Assembly (NCBI RefSeq): GCF_004362805.1
Contig: NZ_SNYF01000005.1
Location: 1,134,592-1,198,591, forward strand
DNA: 64,000 nucleotides
Direction: 5' to 3'
Origin: Algoriphagus boseongensis
GTDB lineage: Bacteria > Bacteroidota > Bacteroidia > Cytophagales > Cyclobacteriaceae
The notes beneath the pieces were generated by a model that ran no database searches, had not been told where the DNA came from, and saw only the letters and a list, made by a program, of their open reading frames with translations. The number at the start of each line of letters is the position of its first letter. The first letter of the stretch is position 1. Below, piece after piece: positions 35,917 to 45,289 of the stretch. Both the position numbers and the translations under genes were made by a program.

Positions 35917-36771
35917 CTACTTCACCTCATGGAAATACTCCCGATCAAAAATTCGGGAATAAATCCAGATTGGAACCTCCTTATGGTAGGGCATCAGATC
36001 TTTCAAGACCGCCTGCTGGGTTTCATGGGCAGCCATAACCTTGAGCAGGCTGCGAAAATAAGGCTGAGTATTCACTGAAAAATCAGGATAGGGCAATCCT
36101 TGGGAAAGGTCATCCGGGTAGTTTTTCTGAAATCCCGAGGAAAGTTTTAGAGCCACATCAATTTGATTGCTACAAAGCGTAACTTGAAATAGTCTCTTGG
36201 GAGAAAAATCGGGACTAGTCAAGTTTTCCTTAAAAACCTCTTCAACAGCCAATCCAGAAAGCCGATGATCTGGATGTCCATATAGTCCGACTTTAGAATC
36301 ATAGGAAATCAATAGATCGGGCTGAATCTCCAGAATGATTTCCTTCGCTATTTCTTTCAGGGAGTCCAAGCCTATTGCAGTTAATCCTCCATCTGGATAG
36401 TCTTTTAGCAGAAGCTGATCTACTCCTATTTCAGCAGCAGAGTTTTTCATTTCTTCCGTACGAAGTCTAGCTAGTTCCACTTCATCTTCTATTCCGGCAG
36501 ATTTTCCTTTTTCCCCTCTGGTCAGGCAAACCAGATAAATTTCATGACCCTGATCTTTAAGTTTCATTAATGTTCCCGCTACGGTCACCTCATCATCAGG
36601 ATGGGGAAAAAGAGCCAAAACTCGTTGCTTCGGCTCATCTTCAATCAGATTGTTCCTTTGAGGGATTCCAGCGTCATGCAATTGCCCTTTTGCAAAAAGG
36701 ATCAGAATCCAAGGCGATAGCAACAGGATAAACCCAATAATTCCTAAAGAGACAATCAGCCACTTTTTCAT
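35917..36771 (-). CDS. PIG-L family deacetylase
   Basis: A zinc-dependent N-deacetylase of the LmbE/PIG-L fold acting on an N-acetylated sugar or similar substrate. An N-terminal membrane helix (about residues 4-27) anchors it. Zinc motifs are PHPDDEV near residue 56 and GHPDHRL near residue 178. The length of 284 residues fits. Its first four bases overlap the stop of the large cytochrome gene (ATGA), so the two are translationally coupled, which suggests a joint pathway, perhaps sugar derivative degradation. Substrate unknown. Confidence 0.88.
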   Translation of the reverse strand: MKKWLIVSLGIIGFILLLSPWILILFAKGQLHDAGIPQRNNLIEDEPKQRVLALFPHPDDEVTVAGTLMKLKDQGHEIYLVCLTRGEKGKSAGIEDEVELARLRTEEMKNSAAEIGVDQLLLKDYPDGGLTAIGLDSLKEIAKEIILEIQPDLLISYDSKVGLYGHPDHRLSGLAVEEVFKENLTSPDFSPKRLFQVTLCSNQIDVALKLSSGFQKNYPDDLSQGLPYPDFSVNTQPYFRSLLKVMAAHETQQAVLKDLMPYHKEVPIWIYSRIFDREYFHEVK

Positions 36772-39700
36772 TCTGATCTTCTCAGACTACTCAAATAAGT
36801 AACCAAATTTCGGATATCTCTTTTGCTTAGGAGAGTTCCCATAGGAGGCATGCTGGATGCGGCCATTTGAGAGGATTTGACCTCGGATTTCAAAATGGAT
36901 TTTTCTTCAGCTCCAATCTTTACTTTGAATTCAGTGTTGGATTCATCCATCAAGGTACCGTTGATTTTATCACCCGAATTCAGTTCAATCGTGATGAAAC
37001 CATAGCCAGGAGCCAGACGCTTACTAGGTTCTACCAAGGCAATAAGCAATTCCTCCCGTGAAAGCTTATTCCCTATACCATCCAAAGGAGGACCTGCATT
37101 ACCACCCATATCGTCGTAAGCATGGCAGCGAATACATTGGGCAGTTTGATTTTCAAAGAAGGTAGTTCTGCCAGCTCTAAAATTCCCTTCAGCCAATGCT
37201 CCAGCAAATTTCTTCCAAGGTTCATCTCCTGCTTTTTTGTCCAATGCAGCTTCAAATTTTGTCTTCAATTCAGCAGATCCTGTCGCGGTTATTGCTTCCT
37301 CAAGTTCTATCCAAGTGACTTCCGGAAGTTTGCCCTGATCAAAATCAGCAAGCAATGTATTCCAAACAGGTAAGCTCTGACTTCCTTCCAAACCTCCCAA
37401 GGTCAATAAAGCAGTTTGCTTTTCAGGGTTGGTTCTGTTTTGGATGATATCTGTCAACAAGGCAACTTTTTGATCATTTGGCAGAGAAGTTTGAGCTAAA
37501 TGTCCTAGACCTGCAACCCGAACAGCTTGGGATTGATCTTTCATTGCCAAGGAAATGGCTTCTCCCAAATTACTGGCATTCAAGGCAACCAAGGAGTTTA
37601 GCGCCTGGATCTTTACCTGATCAGAAGGATCGGACTTAAGTTTGGTCAAAAGCAATCCTTCAGCATCTTTTATTTCAAGCTTACCGAGAGCCTTGGCCGA
37701 TTCTAAGCGAAGGTTTTCCTCTTTGGCATTGATTTGTGAAACCAAAACTGGTTTTACCTGGTCACGAATCAAAGCCGGATCACGGGTCACGGGACCTCTG
37801 TATCGACCATCTACCCGGTCTACTAAAGAAGGCTTAGCCCAGGTCCCAATAGCCGCCAGTGCTTCTCTTCTCAACACTTCAGGTGCATTTGGCTTTCCTA
37901 AATAAGCTAGGATTTGGTTAAGGTTTTCAGCATTTCCAACCCGCTGGTTTGCACTAATAGCTCTTCGAATCAAAGGCTCATTTTGGAAAGGGGTAGTACT
38001 CAAAATCGATCCCAAAGCCGGCAAAGCAGCCGGAACAGAAAAATCATCATGAATGGCTCTTGCCGCTTCAGTTACAATATATTCATCTGAATCATTCAAG
38101 AATTTGGCTAATTCAGGGGATTCCAGTCTTCTTAAGGCCAAAACAGCTCCCATTCTGACAGCCTTTGAAGGATGATTATAAAGTGAAGCGATAGGTTCTA
38201 CCTGTCCAATTCTTGATAAAGCCAAAGAGGCCGCATGACGGATATAGGCATCCACATCGTTATTCGCTTCCAAAAGGGAAATCAGGGGTTGAACAGCTTT
38301 TGCCTCTTTACTTCTTCCCAAGGCTTCTGCACTAAAGAAACGTACACGGGCATTTTCATCTACCAACCCTTTGATCAAAGGATCTCCTGCTTTGGAATAG
38401 CGAATATCTCCAAGCCATTTTGCTGCCTGGGCTTTGATCTCCGGATCTGAATCATTCAATAACGGAACCAAAGCATCTGCGTAATCCATATTTTCCAATC
38501 TGGCCATCTGGCTAATTCCAACAATGGCGTGAATTCTTGCGAGTTGATTGGACTTATCTTGAATTACAGCCTTGAAGGTTTCAAAGCCTTTCTTTCCTCT
38601 TTTCGCCAACTCAAATTGAGCTTTCCTTCGAATTCTCATGTCTTCAAAGGAAAGTTTGGATTGAAGTTCCTTTTCGGAATGCTTCTTATAGTCAGCCTTG
38701 ATTTCTGCCGCAGTTTGCTGTTGCAAAGTCCATCCTTTGGCTGTTTCATCGGTAAGTTTCCATACTCGACCATAAAACTTATCATCCCAACCATTGATCC
38801 AATCGGCCATATACAAAGCTCCATCCGGACCAAAATCAATTCCTGTTGCCAAAAATCCTCCAACAATTTTTTCAGTTTTTGTCAATTCAAAACTCGCTCC
38901 TTTTGGCTGAAGCTGGAAAGCGTGAAGACCGGAACTAGCTGGGCTACCCACAAACTCAACAACGAAAAAGTGATCTTTCCATCTTTCTCCCAAACCGGCA
39001 CCTGGATTAAAAACCATCCCAGTTGGGCCACTTACATAATTCTGAATACAAGGAGTAATATAAGCTGCTTGCCCTTCAAATCTTGGCAAGAAAAGCTTCT
39101 CATCCATCCATACTTTGTAGGTGTTATTTTCAGGATCTCTGTATTTTCCAAACTGCCAATTGATTCTCCAACCTGTATCTGAACCATTGGTGAGGTAAAC
39201 CAATCTTTCTTTTTCTCCTGCATGGTCGCCATCATTATCAGCAGATATCAGGTTGTTGTATTGGTCAAAAACGAATTCATGGGTATTTCTTACACCCATA
39301 GCAAAAATTTCAAAATCACTTCCATCAGGATTTGCACGGGCAATTACTCCTCTATTTGGATATTTCCATTCTGTCCCATCAGGACCTTTTCCATTAAAAC
39401 CTATATCCCCGATTCCCCAATAAATTCTTCCGTCAGGGCCCATTTCCACTCCGGACATTCCATGTCCACCAAACCCAATGTGTACTCCATAGCCATAGGA
39501 AAGGGATTGCTTCTCGTCCATAATCCCATCCCCGTTTTTGTCTATGAGCTTCCACATATCTGGACCTGCAGCCACATAGAGCGCATCTTCAGTCTCCATG
39601 ATTCCTCCAGCCACATCCACAACCTCGTCATTGAAGTCCTGAACCATCAATTGTGACCAATCAGCCAAACCATCACCATCGGTATCACGAAGTTTGTAAA

Positions 39701-40175
39701 CCTCATTTTTTTCGATGGTCATATCTCTCCAATCATGGGAACCATCTCCATTGAGGTCCTTAAGCCATGTATTTTCTGAGCTTCTTTCCGGAGAAAGCTC
39801 ATCTCGAAGGAAGGCTCTTTTGTCATCTATAGTCTGAATGGCTATAGATCTGATTTCCCAGGATTGGTGGCCTCGGATATCGAATTCTGAGTTATTTCTT
39901 CTAGGAGATCTGGAATAAAGGATATCTCCTTCATCATTTACCTGAAGGGCAATTGGATCTTTTACCAAGGAATCCACTGCCCAAATTTCCAATTTCAAAC
40001 CCTCAGCAAGGGTTGGATTGATTGAATTTTTGGCTACTTCCACTAAGGGAGCAATCTCTTCTTTGGTGAGTGTGTGAATTCTGAGATCGAATGGTTCTTC
40101 CTTTTTACAGGCAATTAAAAGAAGTGAGAAAGCTAAAGGAGCAAAAAGCTTGGAATTAGAATAGGTCTTGGGCAT
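36768..40175 (-). CDS. PVC-type heme-binding dehydrogenase-like lipoprotein with HEAT repeats and cytochrome c domain
   Basis: An exported 1135-residue lipoprotein (signal ending LLIAC, then KKEEP) with three parts. The first 500 residues form a beta-propeller of the membrane-bound dehydrogenase type (TIGR02604-like; GPDGRIYWGIGDIG, GPDGALYMADWING). HEAT-like helical repeats follow to about 980, then a C-terminal mono-heme cytochrome c with CIRCH, and a likely Met ligand in PPMGTLLS. The ATG at 40175 starts the signal peptide; an in-frame TTG four codons earlier is unlikely. Probably oxidises a sugar-like substrate at the envelope and passes electrons to the chain. PIG-L follows with a 4-base overlap. 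Confidence 0.88.
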   Translation of the reverse strand: MPKTYSNSKLFAPLAFSLLLIACKKEEPFDLRIHTLTKEEIAPLVEVAKNSINPTLAEGLKLEIWAVDSLVKDPIALQVNDEGDILYSRSPRRNNSEFDIRGHQSWEIRSIAIQTIDDKRAFLRDELSPERSSENTWLKDLNGDGSHDWRDMTIEKNEVYKLRDTDGDGLADWSQLMVQDFNDEVVDVAGGIMETEDALYVAAGPDMWKLIDKNGDGIMDEKQSLSYGYGVHIGFGGHGMSGVEMGPDGRIYWGIGDIGFNGKGPDGTEWKYPNRGVIARANPDGSDFEIFAMGVRNTHEFVFDQYNNLISADNDGDHAGEKERLVYLTNGSDTGWRINWQFGKYRDPENNTYKVWMDEKLFLPRFEGQAAYITPCIQNYVSGPTGMVFNPGAGLGERWKDHFFVVEFVGSPASSGLHAFQLQPKGASFELTKTEKIVGGFLATGIDFGPDGALYMADWINGWDDKFYGRVWKLTDETAKGWTLQQQTAAEIKADYKKHSEKELQSKLSFEDMRIRRKAQFELAKRGKKGFETFKAVIQDKSNQLARIHAIVGISQMARLENMDYADALVPLLNDSDPEIKAQAAKWLGDIRYSKAGDPLIKGLVDENARVRFFSAEALGRSKEAKAVQPLISLLEANNDVDAYIRHAASLALSRIGQVEPIASLYNHPSKAVRMGAVLALRRLESPELAKFLNDSDEYIVTEAARAIHDDFSVPAALPALGSILSTTPFQNEPLIRRAISANQRVGNAENLNQILAYLGKPNAPEVLRREALAAIGTWAKPSLVDRVDGRYRGPVTRDPALIRDQVKPVLVSQINAKEENLRLESAKALGKLEIKDAEGLLLTKLKSDPSDQVKIQALNSLVALNASNLGEAISLAMKDQSQAVRVAGLGHLAQTSLPNDQKVALLTDIIQNRTNPEKQTALLTLGGLEGSQSLPVWNTLLADFDQGKLPEVTWIELEEAITATGSAELKTKFEAALDKKAGDEPWKKFAGALAEGNFRAGRTTFFENQTAQCIRCHAYDDMGGNAGPPLDGIGNKLSREELLIALVEPSKRLAPGYGFITIELNSGDKINGTLMDESNTEFKVKIGAEEKSILKSEVKSSQMAASSMPPMGTLLSKRDIRNLVTYLSSLRRSE

Positions 40176-40253
40176 AACTGACGGCAATTAATTTGGCAAA
40201 ATAAAAAAATTGCAAAAGAGATAGTTGCCGCTGGTATAAATGGTTTTAAAAAC

Positions 40254-40281
40254 AAAAAACCCGATCAAGGATCGGGTTTTT
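40254..40281 (-). terminator. terminator of the tRNA-Glu transcript
   Basis: The stem AAAAAACCCGAT/ATCGGGTTTTT with a 5-nt loop. On the minus strand it lies about 75 bases after the second tRNA and ends in a T-run. Confidence 0.8.
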
Positions 40282-40357
40282 GTTCACTTTAACCACTAAC
40301 AACCATAAAACAAAAATAAGTTTAAGACTACTCGGTGATTGAGCTTTGATGTCTTAG

Positions 40358-40429
40358 TAGTCCGTACGGGAATCGAACCCGTGTTTTATCCGTGAAAGGG
40401 ATACGTCCTAACCCCTAGACGAACGGACC
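40358..40429 (-). tRNA. tRNA-Glu (anticodon UUC), second of pair
   Basis: On the minus strand the 72 bases fold as a full cloverleaf: acceptor GGTCCGT/ACGGACT (first pair G-T), anticodon loop CTTTCAC with anticodon TTC, and T-loop GGTTCGATTCC. CCA is not encoded. The sequence is identical to the copy at 40483. Confidence 0.96.
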
Positions 40430-40482
40430 ATGGGGTAAAAATTTCAAATTAGCCTAAGATCAAATTGATTTTCAGCTTGTTG

Positions 40483-40554
40483 TAGTCCGTACGGGAATCG
40501 AACCCGTGTTTTATCCGTGAAAGGGATACGTCCTAACCCCTAGACGAACGGACC
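40483..40554 (-). tRNA. tRNA-Glu (anticodon UUC), first of pair
   Basis: Identical in all 72 bases to the copy 125 bases downstream in transcription order. A Bacteroidota promoter lies just upstream, and both copies share the terminator at 40254. The 53-base spacer has no other RNA gene. Confidence 0.96.
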
Positions 40555-40594
40555 ATTAAAGACCCCGAAAAACGTGCTTTTTCAAAAGGTTGTG

Positions 40595-40626
40595 CAAATA
40601 TAGGCGGTCAGATTTATAAAGCCAAA
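40595..40626 (-). promoter_or_regulatory. Bacteroidota-type promoter of the tRNA-Glu pair
   Basis: On the minus strand TTTG, a 20-base spacer and TATATTTG match the TTTG-N19/20-TAnnTTTG consensus. The -7 box ends 41 bases before the first tRNA, leaving a 5' leader of about 35 bases. Confidence 0.65.
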
Positions 40627-40739
40627 ATAGCCGCAAAAATTTCTTTGGAATTTCGGTAATCCACTGAACCAAAGCCCTAAAAAATCAATTGATTTAGCTT
40701 TAAGACTTTTAGCTAATTTCGTCTTTGAAAATAATACCC

Positions 40740-41765
40740 ATGAATACCCTATCAAAAAAAGTAAGAGTTGCTATTAATGGTTTTGGTAGAATCGGAAGAT
40801 ACACTGCCAAACTTATTCTTGATCATCCTAATATGGAATTGGTTGCAATCAACGATTTAGCCAATCCGGAATCAATAGCACACCTACTCAAGTATGATTC
40901 AATTCATGGAAAGTTTGAAAAGTCAATCCATCTGGATCTTCCATTTCTAAACATAAATGAGCAATCTGTCCGGCTTTTTCAACTCGGAAATCCTGAGCAG
41001 CTCCCATGGAAGGAATTGAAAATTGATTTGGTTATCGAATGTACGGGGAGATTTACAGATAGAGCTGGAGCAGAAAAACATGTACTTGCCGGTACAAAAA
41101 AAGTAATCATCTCTGCTCCAGCAGCAGATGATAGCATTCCAATGGTGGTTCTTGGGGTAAATGACCATATTCTCACTGGAAATGAAACCATCATTTCCAA
41201 CGCCTCCTGTACCACAAACTGCCTCGCTCCTATGGTCAAAGTATTGGATCAAAATTTTGGAGTGATCAAGGGATATGCTTCCACCGTTCATTCCTATACC
41301 AATGACCAAAATCTTCATGATGCGCCTCACCGGGATTTAAGGCGTGCAAGAGCAGCTGCTTATTCCATAATTCCAACGACTACCAATGCTGGTAAAGCCC
41401 TGGATAGAGTCCTACCTGAAACTTCTGGAAAAATAGAAGCCTCTGCCATGCGAGTTCCTGTTCCTGACGGGTCCTTGACAGATCTTATTGTAGAGTTGAA
41501 AACTGAGGTTTCCGCGGAAGAAATTAATAAGGCGTTTAAAGAAGCTGAAAGCGGAGAACTGAAAGGATATCTTCTGGTGGAGTCTGATCCAATTGTATCC
41601 ATGGACATCATCGGAAACCCTCATTCCTGCATTATTGATGAAGCCCTAACCTCAGCAAAAGGCAACTTGGTCAAAGTGGTGGGATGGTACGATAACGAAT
41701 CCGGCTATGCTAATAGGTTGGTGAACTTGGCTGAGAGGATTTTTAAGTCTCAGAACTTAAATTAG
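40740..41765 (+). CDS. gap: type I glyceraldehyde-3-phosphate dehydrogenase
   Basis: Glycolytic enzyme that converts glyceraldehyde-3-phosphate, NAD and phosphate to 1,3-bisphosphoglycerate. The NAD motif is INGFGRIGR and the residue after strand 2 is acidic (AINDLA), which favours NAD over NADP. The catalytic Cys is in SNASCTTNC and the partner His in STVHSYTNDQ. I use the ATG at 40740 (MNTLSKKVRV) rather than a TTG at 40725. The 341 residues are normal. It could feed from the triose made by the uronate locus nearby, but the spacing and orientation do not indicate shared control. The genome may hold further copies. Confidence 0.95.
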   Translation: MNTLSKKVRVAINGFGRIGRYTAKLILDHPNMELVAINDLANPESIAHLLKYDSIHGKFEKSIHLDLPFLNINEQSVRLFQLGNPEQLPWKELKIDLVIECTGRFTDRAGAEKHVLAGTKKVIISAPAADDSIPMVVLGVNDHILTGNETIISNASCTTNCLAPMVKVLDQNFGVIKGYASTVHSYTNDQNLHDAPHRDLRRARAAAYSIIPTTTNAGKALDRVLPETSGKIEASAMRVPVPDGSLTDLIVELKTEVSAEEINKAFKEAESGELKGYLLVESDPIVSMDIIGNPHSCIIDEALTSAKGNLVKVVGWYDNESGYANRLVNLAERIFKSQNLN

Positions 41766-41766
41766 C

Positions 41767-42396
41767 CTAATTCATCTTTGAAGGATTATTCGGTTTAGAT
41801 TTCAAAAATTGATTCCAATCCTCCTCGGTGTCTATATCCGAAAGACGAGGCAAAAATTGATAACTCAATCCTTCTGAATTAGCTCTTGAAACAGTTTCAA
41901 TAAAAACCTTAGGGGTACTCCATTCCATATTTCTAAATATGTTTGGAACATTTTTTTTCAATCCCAAAAGGTAATATCCCCCGTCCTCAGCTGGCCCGAT
42001 TACCAAGTCAAAAGAGTTTAATTTCTCAAAGGCTTCCAGGTAAATTGTCGAATTTAAATAAGGGCAATCGGTTCCTATAATCAAGGCTTTAGGAAATCCC
42101 AAATCGAAAACCGAGTTAAGGGCATTCTCCATCCGTTCTCCTAGGTCCTTTCCTGATTGAACTTTCAATATCCAATCGGACTGAGTAAAATCCTCAGGGA
42201 CATAATCGGAAAAGAATAAAAACACCTGGGCATCAAGGGAATAAATAGATTGATACGTAAGATCTACTAGCTCCTGGTAAATTTCAAAAGCTTTTTCAGA
42301 ACCCATTGTGTCAGCTAACCGAGTTTTCACTTTACCAAGTGTAAAGTTTTTCTGGAAGACAATTATCGCTTGTTTGGATCTTTGTAGCTTGGACAC
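41767..42396 (-). CDS. TIGR04282/DUF2064 glycosyltransferase-like protein (arsenosugar-type)
   Basis: A 209-residue cytoplasmic protein with a nucleotidyl/glycosyltransferase A-like fold. Typical segments are the N-terminal IIVFQKNFTLGKVKTRLA, IIGTDCPYL and PAEDGGYYLLG, where the acidic residues would bind metal and nucleotide. The family is named after arsenosugar biosynthesis in some genomes, but no arsenic or radical-SAM partner is present here, so only the family is secure. It converges with gap, 1 base apart. A 15-base motif upstream (42426) resembles one before the tetR gene. Confidence 0.85.
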   Translation of the reverse strand: MSKLQRSKQAIIVFQKNFTLGKVKTRLADTMGSEKAFEIYQELVDLTYQSIYSLDAQVFLFFSDYVPEDFTQSDWILKVQSGKDLGERMENALNSVFDLGFPKALIIGTDCPYLNSTIYLEAFEKLNSFDLVIGPAEDGGYYLLGLKKNVPNIFRNMEWSTPKVFIETVSRANSEGLSYQFLPRLSDIDTEEDWNQFLKSKPNNPSKMN

Positions 42397-42502
42397 CTCT
42401 ATTGAAATCGAATTATAAATAAATAGTTAGTAAAGTTAACTGCTCCTTTCAATATCAAATAAAATACTGCTTAAATTATTAGTCTTTTAAAAGACTGCTA
42501 AC

Positions 42503-42529
42503 AAAAAAGCCCTCTCCCGAGGGCTTTTT
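42503..42529 (-). terminator. terminator of the kdgK-TRAP operon
   Basis: An 11-bp perfect stem (AAAAAGCCCTC/GAGGGCTTTTT) with a 4-nt loop, directly after the dctM stop on the minus strand. Confidence 0.88.
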
Positions 42530-42532
42530 GTT

Positions 42533-43831
42533 TTAAAGGAGATCAAATATCCTCGGTAAAATCAAGGTAATTTCAGGGAATATCATAATCAACGCCAAGG
42601 CCAAAATCATCGCCAAAAAGAATGGCAATAGCGGTCGAATAACCTGAGTAAGGGATATTTTAGCGATTGATACCCCAACGAACAAAAGAGAGCCGACAGG
42701 AGGAGTACAAAGTCCAATACAAAGGTTAACCACCATCATGATTCCAAAATGAACTGGGTCCACACCTACCTTGGTCACCACAGGTAAGAAGATTGGAGTG
42801 AAAATCAAGACAGCTGGAGTGATGTCCATAAAGATCCCCACACCCAATAGAATCAGATTAATCAATATCAGAATCACCCATTTATTATCACTCACATTGA
42901 GCATAAAATCACTGATCATTTGAGGAATATCTTCTGCAGACATCACCCATGACATGCTCATAGAAGTACCGATAAGTAGCAAAACAACAGCTGTAGTTTC
43001 AGATGCTCTTACCAAAATCCCCGGAAGCTCTTTTAGCTTTAATTCCCGATAGGCAAAAGATAAAACCAAGGTATAAACCACTGCAATTGCTGAGGCTTCA
43101 GTTGCGGTAAAAACACCGATTACAATTCCTCCAATCACTACAATCAATAGGAACAAACTTGGAACAGCTCTCCAAAAAGACCTTCCCAATTGAGCCAAGG
43201 TCACTGTTTCTCCATTCGGTAAGTTATTCTTTTTGATAAAAATCGCCGCACAGGCCATTAAAGAAAGTCCAAGTAAAAGACCGGGTAAATACCCCGCAAC
43301 AAACAATGCAGCTATAGATACTCCTCCACTTGCAAGGGAGTAAATGATCAAGACATTAGAAGGAGGAATGATTAATCCTGTTGTGGAGGAAGTGATATTC
43401 ACAGCAGCGCCAAGAGTCTTCGGGTATCCTTCGTCATCCATTCTTTTTCCCAAAATACTCCCCAATGCTGAGGCAGCAGCAGCAGCCGAGCCCGCAATTG
43501 CCCCAAATAACATGGAGGCAATAATATTTACATACAAAAGACCACCCGGGAGACGTCCTGTGAGACCTTTGGCAAAATCTATCAATCGATTGGCTATTCC
43601 ACCCCTGTTCATGATTTCTCCAGCCAGCACAAAAAAAGGAATTGCCAATAAGGCAAAACTATCCAAGCCAGTGGCCATCCTTTGGGCAATGGTAGTGGAA
43701 GCTGGTAAAGCAGCCACGGTGATAATTAGGGTAAAGAAACTGGAAAGTCCCAAACTCCAAGCCACTGGAACTCCCAAAATCAGGAGCGTTACAAAGCTTA
43801 AAACCAAAATTGCGATACTGATCCACTCCAT
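42533..43831 (-). CDS. dctM: TRAP transporter large permease subunit (DctM)
   Basis: The membrane subunit that carries out sodium-driven uptake in a TRAP transporter, with about twelve helices in 432 residues. Family segments include FFVLAGEIMNRGGIANRLIDFAKGLTGRLPGGL, SSTTGLIIPPSN and, near the end, MMVNLCIGLCTPPVG. It is the last gene of the operon, 1 base after dctQ. Given the catabolic genes ahead of it, the substrate is most likely a hexuronate such as galacturonate; that is inferred from context only. Confidence 0.95.
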   Translation of the reverse strand: MEWISIAILVLSFVTLLILGVPVAWSLGLSSFFTLIITVAALPASTTIAQRMATGLDSFALLAIPFFVLAGEIMNRGGIANRLIDFAKGLTGRLPGGLLYVNIIASMLFGAIAGSAAAAASALGSILGKRMDDEGYPKTLGAAVNITSSTTGLIIPPSNVLIIYSLASGGVSIAALFVAGYLPGLLLGLSLMACAAIFIKKNNLPNGETVTLAQLGRSFWRAVPSLFLLIVVIGGIVIGVFTATEASAIAVVYTLVLSFAYRELKLKELPGILVRASETTAVVLLLIGTSMSMSWVMSAEDIPQMISDFMLNVSDNKWVILILINLILLGVGIFMDITPAVLIFTPIFLPVVTKVGVDPVHFGIMMVVNLCIGLCTPPVGSLLFVGVSIAKISLTQVIRPLLPFFLAMILALALIMIFPEITLILPRIFDLL

Positions 43832-43832
43832 C

Positions 43833-44306
43833 TTACTCTTTGTTTTTTAGTAGTTGAACAATGTGAAAAAGATGGTAGTAGACTACCAAAACTCCAGAAA
43901 TGGGTACAATCCCATAAATCCAGCTTAAGGGGATTTGCAGAGTAGCTGATTTTTGCTGGAGAATCTGAGTGATGTAAACCAAATTTCCACCTCCCCAAAT
44001 CATGATCACTGCACCAAAAAACACCACCATTCCATGAATGAAAAGCTGCAAATACAACAATTGATTTCCCTTTAGTTTTTCAGGTAAAATATCAATGGCC
44101 AAATGACCATTCTTTCCTGACACATAGGCCGCTCCGGCTAATCCCAACCAAACCATCATGTATCTTGACAATTCATCTGTGAATGAACTCGGGTCACCTA
44201 GCACGTATCTAGAAAATACCTGCCAGGTCACATTTATTACCATCAGGCCCATCAACACAGCGATCAACCATTGGATAAATTGGTCTAAAATCAATTTTAA
44301 TTTCAT
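43833..44306 (-). CDS. dctQ: TRAP transporter small permease subunit (DctQ)
   Basis: A four-helix membrane protein of 157 residues that pairs with DctM. The family signature after helix 1 is visible as NVTWQVFSRYVLGDPSSFTDELSRYMMVWLGLAGAAY in its pieces RYVLG and SFTDEL. Its start overlaps the dctP stop by 4 bases (ATGA), so translation is coupled. Normal size and no defects. Confidence 0.93.
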   Translation of the reverse strand: MKLKLILDQFIQWLIAVLMGLMVINVTWQVFSRYVLGDPSSFTDELSRYMMVWLGLAGAAYVSGKNGHLAIDILPEKLKGNQLLYLQLFIHGMVVFFGAVIMIWGGGNLVYITQILQQKSATLQIPLSWIYGIVPISGVLVVYYHLFHIVQLLKNKE

Positions 44307-45289
44307 TCTCGGGTATTTTGGATCCGGTCGATTAATATTCTCAATTCTGGACTTTCTGCTTTAATGGTTTCATACAAAGCCTTGACTCCTTCAGCAAATG
44401 GCTCTTTTGAAGGATAGCTGATTTGAACTCCGGCTTTTTGAACCTCTCTCATGGATTCATCCACAGATTCCTTCCAAAGTTTTGCCTGATAAACCGCCGA
44501 CTCATCAGCAGCTTCCTGTAGCCACTGCTGCTCTTGCTCATTTAATTCCTCCCAGACTTTGGTACTCACCAATACTACATCCGGAACAGCCGTATGCTCA
44601 TCGATTGAATAGTACTTGCAGACTTCATAGTGGCGGGAGTTGTAAAAACTCGGTGGATTATTTTCAGCAGCATCTACTATCCCCTGCTGAAGTGCGGTAT
44701 ATAATTCTCCATAGGCTACAGGAGTGGGCGAACCACCCATGGCACGAATCATATTGATAGCCATTTTCGATTCTTGAACTCGAACTTTTAATCCAATCAA
44801 ATCTTCAGGCTTTTCTACTGGCTTGTCCTTGGTATAAAAGCTTCTTTTTCCAGCATCATAAAAACACAAACCTCTCAGCCAAAACTTTTCACAGCTTAAA
44901 AGAAGTTCTCTTCCTATTTCCCCATAAAGAATCTGTTGGATATGCTCATCGTCCCGAAATAGAAAGGGAATGCCAAAGACACTGATTTCAGGGGAAAATG
45001 CCTCTAAGGATGCTGCAGAAACCTTGGTCATGCCCAAACTTCCGATTTGTAGCAATTCCAACAGCTCCCTTTCCGTACCCAATTGTTGATTTGGATAAAC
45101 TTTTACCTTGATCTTTCCACCTGACTTTTCCTCCAATCTTTTGGCAAGAAAAACCATTGCGTTGTGAACAGGATGAGACACGACTTGTGCATGACCCATT
45201 TTGATGATTTTCACCCTGGAATCACTCTTGCACCCTATAAAGAAGGATATTAGGAAAAGGGCAACTACTAAAGATTTTATTCTGGTCAT
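44303..45289 (-). CDS. dctP: TRAP transporter substrate-binding protein, lipid-anchored (DctP)
   Basis: The solute receptor of the TRAP system, 328 residues. It has a lipoprotein signal (LISFFIGC, Cys20) instead of the free periplasmic form usual in Proteobacteria. The fold shows MGHAQVVSHPVHNAM, PNQQLGTERELLE and LKVRVQES, where the Arg normally forms the salt bridge to the substrate carboxylate, as expected for a uronate. It overlaps eda by 1 base and dctQ by 4 bases. Confidence 0.93.
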   Translation of the reverse strand: MTRIKSLVVALFLISFFIGCKSDSRVKIIKMGHAQVVSHPVHNAMVFLAKRLEEKSGGKIKVKVYPNQQLGTERELLELLQIGSLGMTKVSAASLEAFSPEISVFGIPFLFRDDEHIQQILYGEIGRELLLSCEKFWLRGLCFYDAGKRSFYTKDKPVEKPEDLIGLKVRVQESKMAINMIRAMGGSPTPVAYGELYTALQQGIVDAAENNPPSFYNSRHYEVCKYYSIDEHTAVPDVVLVSTKVWEELNEQEQQWLQEAADESAVYQAKLWKESVDESMREVQKAGVQISYPSKEPFAEGVKALYETIKAESPELRILIDRIQNTRE

